A stretch of DNA of 64,000 nt. Source: Eurosta solidaginis (Eukaryota > Arthropoda > Insecta > Diptera > Tephritidae). Both the position numbers and the translations under genes were made by a program. The DNA is taken from positions 248,001 to 312,000 of the forward strand of contig NW_027137008.1 in the NCBI RefSeq assembly GCF_040869045.1, in the 5' to 3' direction. Shown here piece by piece: positions 23,461-34,960 of the stretch (position 1 is the first letter of the stretch; the number at the start of each line of letters is the position of its first letter). The notes beneath the pieces were generated by a model. That model did no database searches. It saw only the letters and a list, made by a program, of their open reading frames with translations, and was not told the origin of the DNA.

Positions 23461-26400
23461 AAGGTTGTCAAACGATGTTTCTCGTTGTATATCCTTTAAT
23501 TCTAGAGTTAAATTGTTAAATAACGTGTACGAATTTGTTTAACGCATTTGTTTTGGTTACTCGTCTCGGTCTCCGTTCTCGTGTAGCCTACATATTCCGT
23601 TTTTTTTTTAATTTGCTTACCGGGCTAAAGGTTAGCATGCTTAAAATACGTAAGTCGTTTTGTTCAACAAATTTGAGTAGATAACTCATCAGTTGTTTGC
23701 ACCAGAGCGACAATTTTTGAGATAGTTATTAAAACTGTTTAAAGGTTGTCAAACGTTGTTTCTCGTTGTATATCCTTTAATTCTAGAGTTAAATTGATAA
23801 ATAACGTGTACGAATTTGTTTAACGCATTTGTTTTGGTTACTCGACGTCTCCGTTCTCGTGTAGCATACATATTGCGTTTTTTTTCTAATTTGCTTACCG
23901 GGCTAAAGGTTAGCATGCTTAAAATACGCAAGTCGTTTTGTTCAACAAATTTGAGTAGATAACTCAGCAGTTGTTTGCATCAGAGCGACAATTTTTGAGA
24001 TAGTTATTAAAACTGTTTAAAGGTTGTCAGACGTTGTTTCTAGTTGTATATCCTTTAATTCTAGAGTTAAATTGATAAATAACGTGTACGAATTTGTTTA
24101 ACGCATTTGTTTTGGTTACTCGACGTCTCCGTTTTCGTGTAGCCTACATATTGCGTTTTTTTTTCTAATTTACTTACTGGGCTAAAGGTTAGCATGCTTA
24201 AAATATGTAAGTCGTTTTGTTCAACAAATTTAAGTAGATAACTCCTCAGTTGTTTGCATCAGAGCGACAATTTTTGAGATAGTTATTAAAACTGTTAAAA
24301 GGTTGTCAAACGTTGTTTCTCGTTGTATATCCTTTAATTCTAGAGTTAAATTGATAAATAACGTGTACGAATTTGTTTAACGCATTTGTTTTGGTTACTC
24401 GACGTCTCCGTTCTCGTGTAGCCTACATATTGCGTTTTTTTTCTAATTTGCTTACCGGGCTAAAGGTTAGCATGCTTAAAATACGTAAGTCGTTTTGTTC
24501 AACAAATTTGAGTAGATAACTCAGCAGTTGTTTGCATCAGAGCTACAATTTTTGAGATAGTTATTAAAACTATTTAAAGGTTGTCAAACGATGTTTCTCG
24601 TTGTATATCCTTTAATTCTAGAGTTAAATTGATAAATAACGTGTACGAATTTGTTTAACGCATTTGTTTTGGTTTCTCGACGTCTCCGTTCTCGTGTAGC
24701 CTACATATTGCGTTTTTTTTTTTTAATTTGCTTACCGGGCTAAAGGTTAGCATGCTTAAAATACGTAAGTCGTTTTGTTCAACAAATTTGAGTAGATAAC
24801 TCAGCAGTTGTTTGCATCAGAGCGACAATTTTTGAGATAGTTATTAAAACTATTTAAAGGTTGTCAAACGATGTTTCTCGTTGTATATCCTTTAATTCTA
24901 GAGTTAAATTGATAAATAACGTGTACGAATTTGTTTAACGCATTTGTTTTGGTTACTCGACGTCTCCGTTCTCGTGTAGCCTACATATTGCGTTTTTTTT
25001 TTTAATTTGCTTACCGGGCTAAAGGTTAGCATGCTTAAAATGCGTAAGTCGTTTTGTTAAACAAATTTGAGTAGATAACTCATCAGTTGTTTGCATCAGA
25101 GCGACAATTTTTTAGATAGTTATTAAAACTGTTTAAAGGTTGTCAAACGTTGTTTCTCGTTGTATATCCTTTAATTCTAGTGTTAAATTGATAAATAACG
25201 TGTACGAATTTGTTTAACGCATTTGTTTTGGTTACTCGATGGCTCCGTTCTCGTGTATCCTACATATTGCGTTTTTTTTCTAATTTGCTTACCGGGCTAA
25301 AGGTTAGCATGCTTAAAATACGTAAGTCGTTTTGTTCAACAAATTTAAGTAGATAACTCCTCAGTTGTTTGCATCAGAGCGACAATTTTTGAGATAGTTA
25401 TTAAAACTGTTTAAAGGTTGTCAAACGTTGTTTCTCGTTGTATATCCTTTAATTCTAGAGTTAAATTGATAAATAACGTGTACGAATTTGTTTACCGCAT
25501 TTGTTTTGGTTACTCGACGTCTCCGTTCTCGTGTAGCCTACATATTGCGTTTTTTTTCTAATTTGCTTACCGGGCTAAAGGTTAGCATGCTTAAAATACG
25601 TAAGTCGTTTTGTTCAACAAATTTGAGTAGATAACTCAGCAGTTGTTTGCATCAGAGCGACAATTTTTGAGATAGTTATTAAAACTATTTAAAGGTTGTC
25701 AAACGATGTTTCTCGTTGCATATCCTTTAATTCTAGAGTTAAATTGATAAATAACGTGTACGAATTTGTCTAACGCATTTGTTTTGGTTTCTCGACGTCT
25801 CCGTTCTCGTGTAGCCTACATATTGCGTTTGTTTTTTTAATTTGCTTACCGGGGTAAAGGTTAGCATGCTTAAAATACGTAAGTCGTTTTGTTCAACAAA
25901 TTTGAGTAGATAACTCAGCAGTTGTTTGCATCAGAGCAACAATTTTTGAGATAGTTATTAAAACTATTTAAAGGTTGTCAAACGATGTTTCTCGTTGTAT
26001 ATCCTTTAATTCTAGATTTATATTGATAAATAACGTGTACGAATTTGTTTAACGCATTTGTTTTGGTTACTCGACGTCTCCGTTCTCGTGTAGCCTACAT
26101 ATTGCGTTTTTTTTAATTTGCTTACCGGGCTAAAGTTAGCATGCTTAAAATACGTAAGTCGTTTTGTTCAACAAATTTGAGTAGATAACTCAGCAGTTGT
26201 TTGCATCAGAGCGACAATTTTTGAGATAGTTATTAAAACTATTTAAAGGTTGTCAAACGATATTTCTCGTTGTATATCCTTTAATTCTAGAGTTAAATTG
26301 ATAAATAACGTGTACGAATTTGTTTAACGCATTTGTTTTGGTTACTCGACGTCTCCGTTCTCGTGTAGCCTACATATTGCGTTTTTTTTTAATTTGCTTA

Positions 26401-26904
26401 CCGGGCTAAAGATTAGCATGCTTAAAATACGTAAGTCGTTTTGTTCAACAAATTTGAGTAGATAAATCATCAGTTGTTTGCATCAGAGCGACAATTTTTG
26501 AGATAGTTATTAAAACTATTTAAAGGTTGTCAAACGATGTTTCTCATTGTATATCCTTTAATTCTAGAGTTAAATTGATAAATAACGTGTACGAATTTGT
26601 TTAACGCATTTGTTTTGGTTACTCGACGTCTCCGTTCTCGTGTAGCCTACATATTGCGTTTTTTTTTTAATTTGCTTACCGGGCTAAAGGTTAGCATGCT
26701 TAAAATACGTAAGTCGTTTTGTTCAACAAATTTGAGTAGATAACGCAGCAGTTGTTTGCATCAGAGCGACAATTTTTGAGATAGTTATTAAAACTGTTTA
26801 AAGGTTGTCAAACGTTGTTTCTCGTTGTATATCCTTTAATTCTAAAGTTAAATTGATAAATAACGTGTACGGATTTGTTTAACGCATTTGTTTTGGTTAC
26901 TCGA

Positions 26905-26925
26905 CGTCTCCGTCTCAAACGATGT
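26905..26925 (+). repeat. Fused, truncated monomer (about 160 bp lost)
   Basis: GACGTCTCCGT is joined directly to CTCAAACGATG, removing the T-run, the CCGGGCTAAAGG block and the GAGCGACAATT block. The bases TC are shared at the join, as expected for unequal exchange or end joining with short homology. Confidence 0.85.
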
Positions 26926-29580
26926 TTCTCGTTGTATATCCTTTAATTCTAGAGTTAAATTGATAAATAACGTGTACGAATTTGTTTAACGCATTTGTTT
27001 TGGTTACTCGACGTCTCCGTTCTCGTGTAGCCTACATATTGCGTTTTTTTTTTTTAAATTGGCTTTCCGGGCTAAAGGTTAGCATGATTAAAATACGTAA
27101 ATCGTTTTGTTCAACAAATTTGAGTAGATAACTCAGCAGTTGTTTGCATCAGAGCGACAATTTTTGAGGTAGTTATTAAAACTTTTTAAAGGTTGTCAAA
27201 CGATGTTTCTCGTTGTATATCCTTTAATCCTAGAGTTAAATTGATAAATAACGTGTACGAATTTGTTTAACGCATTTGTTTTGGTTACTCGACGTCTCCG
27301 TTCTCGTGTAGCCTACATATTGCGTTTTTTTTCTAATTTGCTTACCGGGCTAAAGGTTAGCATGCTTAAAATACGAAAGTCGTTTTGTTCAACAAATTTG
27401 AGTAGATAACTCAGCAGTTGTTTGCATCAGAGCGACAATTTTTGAGGTAGTTATTAAAACTATTTAAAGGTTGTCAAACGATGTTTCTCGTTGTATATCC
27501 TTTAATTCTAGAGTTAAATTGATAAATAACGTGTACGAATTTATTTAACGCATTTGTTTTGGTTACTCGCCGTCTCCGTTCTCGTGTAGCCTACATATTG
27601 CGTTTTTTTTAATTTGCTTACCGGGCTAAAGGTTAGCATGCTTAAAATACGTAAGTCGTTTTGTTCAACAAATTTGAGTAGATAACTCAGCAGTTGTTTG
27701 CATCAGAGCGACAATTTTTGAGATTGTTATTAAAACTATTTAAAGGTTGTCAAACGATGTTTCTCGTTGTATATCCTTTAATTCTACAGTTAAATTGATA
27801 AATAACGTGTACGAATTTGTTTAACGCATTTGTTTTGGTTACTCGACGTCTCCGTTCTCGTGTAGCCTACATATTGCGTTTTTTTCTAATTTGCTTACCG
27901 GGCTAAAGGTTAGCATGCTTAAAATACGTAAGTCGTTTTGTTCAACAAATTTTAGTAGATAACTCAGCAGTTGTTTGCATCAGAGCGACAATTTTTGAGA
28001 TAGTTATTAAAACTATTTAAAGGTTGCCAAGCGATGTTTCTCGTTGTATATCCTTTAATTCTAGAGTTAAATTGATAAATAACGTGTACGAATTTGTTTA
28101 ACGCATTTGTTTTGGTTACTCGACGTCTCCGTTCTCGTGTAGCCTACATATTGCGTTTTTTTTCTAATTTGCTTACCGGGCTAAAGGTTAGCATGCTTAA
28201 AATACGTAAGTCGTTTTGTTCAACAAATTTGAGGAGATAACTCAGCAGTTGTTGCATCAGAGCGACAATTTTTGAGATAGTTATTAAAACTATTTAAAAG
28301 TTGTCAAACGTTGTTTCTCGTTGTATATCCTTTAATTCTAGAGTTAAATTGATAAATAACGTGTACGAATTTGTTTAACGCATTTGTTTTGGTTACTCGA
28401 TGTCTCCGTTCTCGTGTAGCCTACATATTGCGTTTTTTTTTTAATTTGCTTACCGGGCTAAAGGTTAGCATGCTAAAATACGTAAGTCGTTTTGTTCAAC
28501 AAATTTGAGTAGATAACTCAGCAGTTGTTTGCATCAGAGCGACAATTTTTGAGATAGTTATTAAAACTATTTAAAGGTTGTCAAACGATGTTTCTCGTTG
28601 TATATCCTTTAATTCTAGAGTTAAATTGATAAATAACGTGTACGAATTTGTTTAACGCATTTGTTTTGGTTACTCGACGTCTCCGTTCTCGTGTAGCCTA
28701 CATATTGCGTTTTTTTTTTAATTTGCTTACCGGGCTAAAAGTTAGCATGCTTAAAATACGTAAGTCGTTTTGTTCAACAAATTTGAGTAGATAACTCATC
28801 AGTTGTTTGCATCAGAGCGACAATTTTTGAGATAGTTATTAAAACTATTTAAAGGTTGTCAAACGTTGTTTCTCGTTGTATATCCTTTAATTCTAGAGTT
28901 AAATTGATAAATAACGTGTACGAATTTGTTTAACGCATTTGTTTTGGTTACTCGACGGCTCCGTTCTCGTGTAGCCTACATATTGCGTTTTTTTTTCTAA
29001 TTTGCTTACCGGGCTAAAGGTTAGCATGCTTAAAATACATAAGTCGTTTTGTTCAACAAATTTGAGTAGATAACTCAGCAGTTGTTTGCATCAGAGCGAC
29101 AATTTTTGAGATAATTATTAAAACTATTTAAAGGTTGTCAAGCGATGTTTCTCGTTGTATATCCTTTAATTCTAGAATTAAATTGATAAATAACGTATAC
29201 GAATTTGTTTAACGCATTTGTTTTGGTTACTCGACGTCTCCGTTCTCGTGTAGCCTACATATTGCGTTTTTTTTTTAAATTTGCTTACCGGGCTAAAGGT
29301 TAGCATGCTTAAAATACATAAGTCGTTTTGTTCAACAAATTTGAGTAGATAACTCATCAGTTGTTTGCATCAGAGCGACAATTTTTGAGATAGTTATTAA
29401 AACTATTTAAAGGTTGTCAAACGATGTTTTTCGTTGTATATCCTTTAATTCTAGAGTTAAATTGATAAATAACGTGTACGAATTTGTTTAACGCATTTGT
29501 TTTGGTTACTCGACGTCTCCGTTCTCGTGTAGCCTACATATTGCGTTTTTTTTTTAATTTGCTTACCGGGCTAAAGGTTA

Positions 29581-29938
29581 AAATAAAAAATAAATGTAAG
29601 GCGCGATAACCTCCGAAGAGATCTAAGGCCGAGCTTCTCTTCCAATTTGCGTCGTGCTCCTCTTGATTTTTCCCTACAAATTGGCCGGACGGGACCTACA
29701 TGTTTTATGCCGACTCCGAACGGCATCTGCAAGGCAGATGAGTTTTCACTGAGAGCTTTTCATGGCAGAAATACAATCGGAGCGCTTGCCAGACACTGCC
29801 GAAGGGCGACCCCGTTTAGAAAAATTTTCTTCTAATTGAAAAATCTTATTTCTAAAATTTTGATGTTGATTTGCCCGGGAGTTGAACCCAGGGCATACGG
29901 TGTGATAGGCGGAGCTCGCTACCATCACACCACGGTGG
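29581..29938 (-). mobile_element. tRNA-headed SINE, copy 4 (diverged)
   Basis: Same element and same insertion point in the monomer. It differs from copies 1-3 at roughly ten positions, for example GATTTTTCCCTAC, CCGAAGGGCGAC, GATAGGCGGAGCTCG, and an interrupted A-run (AAATAAAAAATAAATG). The target-site duplication is perfect here: CCGGGCTAAAGGTTA at 29566-29580 and 29939-29953. The 5' edge of the element lacks the two extra bases (CA on the plus strand) found in copies 1-3. Either it is an older branch of the same insertion, or a second insertion at the same site; a shared origin is more economical. The tRNA-like head lies at about 29868-29939. Confidence 0.86.
29878..29932 (-). promoter_or_regulatory. 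Pol III A and B boxes of SINE copy 4
   Basis: B box GGTTCAACTCC at 29878-29888 and A box TGGTGTGATGG at 29922-29932 on the minus strand. Both boxes are intact although the bases between them have changed (two substitutions), so they either escaped change by chance or are recent. Confidence 0.8.
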
Positions 29939-29953
29939 CCGGGCTAAAGGTTA

Positions 29954-31880
29954 GCATGATTAAAATACGTAAGTCGTTTTGTTCAACAAATTTAAGTAGA
30001 TAACTCCTCAGTTGTTTGCATCAGAGCGACAATTTTTGAGATAGTTATTAAAACTGTTTAAAGGTTGTCAAACGTTGTTTCTCGTTGTATATCCTTTAAT
30101 TCTATAGTTAAATTGATAAATAACGTGTACGAATTTGTTTAACGCATTTGTTTTGGTTACTCGACGTCTCCGTTCTCGTTTAGCCTACATATTGCGTTTT
30201 TTTTTTTTTTTAATTTGCTTACCGGGCTAAAGGTTAGCATGCTTAAAATACGTAAGTCGTTTTGTTCAACAAATTTGAGTAGATAACTCATCAGTTGTTT
30301 GCATCAGAGCGACAATTTTTGAGATAGTTATTAAAACTGTTTAAAGGTTGTCAAACGTTGTTTCTCGTTGTATATCCTTTAATTCTAGAGTTAAATTGAT
30401 AAATAACGTGTACGAATTTCTTTAACGCATTTGTTTTGGTTACTCGACGTCTCCGTTCTCGTGTAGCCTACATATTGCGTTTTTTTTTTAATTTGCTTAC
30501 CGGGCTAAAGGTTAGCATGCTTAAAATACGCAAGTCGTTTTGTTCAACAAATTTGAGTAGATAACTCAGCAGTTGTTTTCATCAGAGCGACAATTTTTGA
30601 GGTAGTTATTAAAACTATTTAAAGGTTGTCAAACGTTGTTTCTCGTTGTATATCCTTTAATTCTAGAGTTAAATTGATAAATAACGAGTACGAATTTGTT
30701 TAACGCATTTGTTTTGGTTACTCGATGTCTCCGTTCTCGTGTAGCCTACATATTGCGTTTTTTATTTAATTTGCTTACCGGGCTAAAGGTTAGCATGCTA
30801 AAATACGTAAGTCGTTTTGTTCAACAAATTTGAGTAGATAACTCAGCAGTTGTTTGCATCAGAGCGACAATTTTTGAGATAGTTATTAAAACTATTTAAA
30901 GGTTGTCAAACGATGTTTCGCGTTGTATATCCTTTAATTCTAGAGTTAAATTGATAAATAACGTGTACGAATTTGTTTAACGCATTTGTTTTGGTTACTC
31001 GACGTCTCCGTTCTCGTGTAGCCTACATATTGCGTTTTTTTTTTTTAATTTGCTTACCGGGCTAAAGGTTAGCATGCTTAAAATACGTAAGTCGTTTTGT
31101 TCAACAAATTTGAGTAGATAACTCATCAGTTGTTTGCATCAGAGTCAAACGTTGTTTCTCGTTGTATATCCTTTAATTCTAGAGTTAAATTGATAAATAA
31201 CGTGTACGAATTTGTTTAACGCATTTGTTTTGGTTACTCGACGGCTCCGTTCTCGTGTAGCCTACATATTTCGTTTTTTTTAATTTGCTTACCGGGCTAA
31301 AGGTTAGCATGCTTAAAATACGTAAGTCGTTTTGTTCAACAAATTTGAGGAGATAACTCAGCAGTTGTTTGCATCAGAGCGACAATTTTTGAGATAGTTA
31401 TTAAAACTGTTTAAAGGTTGTCAACCGTTGTTTCTCGTTGTATATCCTTTAATTCTAGAGTTAAATTGATAAATAACGTGTACGAATTTGTTTAACGAAT
31501 TTGTTTTGGTTACTCGACGTCTCCGTTCTCGTGTAGCCTACATATTGCGTTTTTTTTTTTTAATTTGCTTACCGGGCTAAAGGTTAGCATGCTTAAAATA
31601 CGTGAGTCGTTTTGTTCAACAAATTTGAGTAGATAACTCAGCAGTTGTTTGCATCAGAGCGACAATTTTTGAGATAGTTATTAAAACTGTTTAAAGGTTG
31701 TCAAAAGTTGTTTCTCTTTGTATATCCTTTCATTCTAGAGTTAAATTGATAAATAACGTGTACGAATTTGTTTAACGCATTTGTTTTGGTTACTCGACGG
31801 CTCCATTCTCGTGTAGCCTACATATTGCGTTTTTTTTTTAATTTGGTTAACTGGCTAAAGGTTAGCATGCTTAAAATACG
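29954..31880 (+). repeat. Monomeric satellite between SINE copy 4 and HOR-2
   Basis: About seven monomers, mostly with CTCATCAG and CGTTG variants. They include a T-run of about 15 near 30197, a 41-bp deletion near 31144, and private changes such as TTTCTCTTTGTATATCC (about 31711) and GGTTAACTGGC (about 31845). No order repeats in this stretch. Nothing but satellite is visible. Confidence 0.8.
31135..31155 (+). repeat. Monomer with 41-bp deletion
   Basis: GCATCAGAG is followed directly by TCAAACGTTG. The 41 bp from CGACAATTTT to AAAGGTTG are missing, so this monomer lacks the ATTAAAAC and TTTAAAGG blocks. Confidence 0.85.
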
Positions 31881-34800
31881 GAAGTCGTTTTGTTCAACAA
31901 ATTTGAGTAGATAACTCATCAGTTGTTTGCATCAGAGCGACAATTTTTGAGATAGTTATTAAAACTGTTTAAAGGTTGTCAAACGTTGTTTCTCGTTGTA
32001 TATCCTTTAATTCTAGAGTTAAATTGATAAACAACGTGTACGAATTTCTTTAACGCATTTGTTTTGGTTACTCGACGTCTCCGTTCTCGTGTAGCCTACA
32101 TATTGCGTTTTTTTTTTATTTGCTTACCGGGCTAAAGGTTAGCATGCTTAAAATACGTAAGTCGTTTAGTTCAACAAATTTGAGTAGATAACTCAGCAGT
32201 TGTTTGCATCAGAGCGACAATTTTTGAGGTAGTTATTAAAACTATTTAAAGGTTGTCAAACGATGTTTCTCGTTGTATATCCTTTAATTCTAGAGTTAAA
32301 TTGATAAATAACGTGTACGAATTTCTTTAACGCATTTGTTTTGGTTACTCGACGTCTCCGTTCTCGTGTAGCCTACATATTGCGTTTTTTTTTTAATTTG
32401 CTTACCGGGCTAAAGGTTAGCATGCTTAAAATACGTAAGTCGTTTTGTTCAACAAATTTGAGTAGATAACTAAGCAGTTGTTTGCATCAGAGCGACAATT
32501 TTTGAGGTAGTTATTAAAACTATTTAAAGGTTGTCAAACGATGTTTCTCGTTGTATATCCTTTAATTCTAGAGTTAAATTGATAAATAACGTGTACGAAT
32601 TTCTTTAACGCATTTGTTTTGGTTACTCGACGTCTCCGTTCTCGTGTAGCCTACATATTGCGTTTTTTTTTTAATTTGCTTACCGGGCTAAAGGTTAGCA
32701 TGCTTAAAATACGTAAGTCGTTTTGTTCAACAAATTTGAGTAGATAACTCAGCAGTTGTTTGCATCAGACCGACAATTTTTGAGGTAGTTATTAAAAATA
32801 TATAAAGGTTGTCAAACGATGTTTGTCGTTGTATATCCTTTAATTCTAGAGTTAAATTGATAAATAACGCGTACGAATTTGTTTAACGCATTTGTTTTGG
32901 TTACTCGACGTCTCCGTTCTCGTGTAGCCTACATATTGCGTTTTTTTTTTTAATTTGCTTAACGGGCTAAAGGTTAGCATGCTTAAAATACGTAAGTCGT
33001 TTTGTTCAACAAATTTGAGTAGATAACTCAGCAGTTGTTTGCATCAGAGCGACAATTTTTGAGATAGTTATTAAAACTGTTTAAAGGTTGTCAAACGTTG
33101 TTTCTCGTTGTATATCCTTTAATTCTAGAGTTAAATTGATAAATAACGTGTACGAATTTGTTTAACGCATTTGTTTTGGTTACTCGACGTCTCCGTTCTC
33201 GTGTAGCCTACATATTGCGTTTTTTTTTTTTTAATTTGCTTACCGGGCTAAAGGTTAGCATGCTTAAAATACGTAGGTCGTTTTGTTCAACAAATTTGAG
33301 TAGATAACTCAGCAGTTGTTTGCATCAGAGCGACAATTTTTGAGATAGTTACTAAAACTATTTAAAGGTTGTCAAACAATGTTTCTCGTTGTATATCCTT
33401 TAATTCTAGAGTTAAATTGATAAATAATGTGTACGAATTTGTTTAGCGCATTTGTTTTGGTTACTCGACGTCTCCGTTCTCGTGTAGCCTACATATTGCG
33501 TTTTTTTTTAATTTGCTTACCGGGCTAAAGGTTGGCATGCTTAAAATACGTAAGTCGTTTTGTTCAACAAATTTGAGTAGATAACTCATCAGTTGTTTGC
33601 ATCAGAGCGACAATTTTTGAGATAGTTATTAAAACTGTTTAAAGGTTGTCAAACGTTGTTTCTCGTTGTATATCCTTTAATTCTAGAGTTAAATTGATAA
33701 ATAACGTGTACGAATTTGTTTAACGCATTTGTTTTGGTTACTCGACGTCTCCGTTCTCGTGTAGCCTACATATTGCGTTTTTTTTTTTTAATTTGCTTAC
33801 CGGGCTAAAGGTTAGCATGCTTAAAATACGTAGGTCGTTTTGTTCAACAAATTTGAGTAGATAACTCAGCAGTTGTTTGCATCAGAGCGACAATTTTTGA
33901 GATAGTTATTAAAACTATTTAAAGGTTGTCAAACAATGTTTCTCGTTGTATATCCTTTAATTCTAGAGTTAAATTGATAAATAATGTGTACGAATTTGTT
34001 TAACGCATTTGTTTTGGTTACTCGACGTCTCCGTTCTCGTGTAGCCTACATATTGCGTTTTTTTTTAATTTGCTTACCGGGCTAAAGGTTAGCATGCTTA
34101 AAATACGTAAGTCGTTTTGTTCAACAAATTTGAGTAGATAACTCAGCAGTTGTTTGCATCAGAGCGACAATTTTTGAGATAGTTATTAAAACTGTTTAAA
34201 GGTTGTCAAACGTTGTTTCTCGTTGTATATCCTTTAATTCTAGAGTTAAATTGATAAATAACGTGTACGAATTTGTTTAACGCATTTGTTTTGGTTACTC
34301 GACGTCTCCGTTCTCGTGTAGCCTACATATTGCGTTTTTTTTTTTAATTTGCTTACGGGGCTAAAGGTTAGCATGCTTAAAATACGTAGGTCGTTTTGTT
34401 CAACAAATTTGAGTAGATAACTCATCAGTTGTTTGCATCAGAGCGACAATTTTTGAGATAGTTATTAAAACTGTTTAAAGGTTGTCAAACGTTGTTTCTC
34501 GTTGTATATCCTTTAATTCTAGAGTTAAATTGATAAACAACGTGTACGAATTTCTTTAACGCATTTTTTTTGGTTACTCGACGTCTCCGTTCTCATGTAG
34601 CCTACATATTGCGTTTTTTTTTTAATTTGCTTACCGGGCTAAAGGTTAGCATGCTTAAAATACGTAGGTCGTTTTGTTCAACAAATTTGAGTAGATAACT
34701 CAGCAGTTGTTTGCATCAGAGCGACAATTTTTGAGATAGTTATTAAAACTATTTAAAGGTTGTCAAACAATGTTCCTCGTTGTATATCCTTTAATTCTAG

Positions 34801-34960
34801 AGTTAAATTGATAAATAACGTGTACGAATTTGTTTAACGCATTTGTTTTGGTTACTCGACGTCTCCGTTCTCGTGTAGCCTACATATTGCGTTTTTTTTT
34901 TAATTTGCTTACCGGGCTAAAGGTTAGCATGCTTAAAATACGTAAGTCGTTTTGTTCAAC
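31880..34960 (+). repeat. HOR-2 copy 1 (11 monomers, ~3.06 kb)
   Basis: Diagnostic variants recur 3,062-3,063 bp later: GATAAACAACG (32031 and 35093), GTCGTTTAGTTC (32161, 35223, 38286), CATCAGACCGAC with AAATATATAAAGG (near 32765-32800 and 35827-35862), GTTTGTCG with AACGCGTACG, and TGTTCCTCG (near 34772 and 37835). 3,062 bp is eleven monomers. Inside the unit, monomers carrying CGTAGGTCG with CAATG alternate with CGTAAGTCG monomers over a sub-period of about 556 bp. The left edge is approximate because the leftmost monomer has private changes. Confidence 0.88.

Larger units (their letters stand above)
22801..29565 (+). repeat. Monomeric satellite stretch without clear HOR
   Basis: About 24 monomers in which I cannot follow a repeated order of variants. 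Many private changes occur (GTAGCCTAAAAATTGCG near 23060, a 30-bp deletion near 23447, TCGTCTCGGTCTCC near 23563, a fused monomer near 26914, GAGGTAGTTATT from about 27168). The A/A haplotype (CTATTT with CGATG) and the G/T haplotype (CTGTTT with CGTTG) alternate irregularly. No gene or foreign insert is seen here. Confidence 0.8.
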
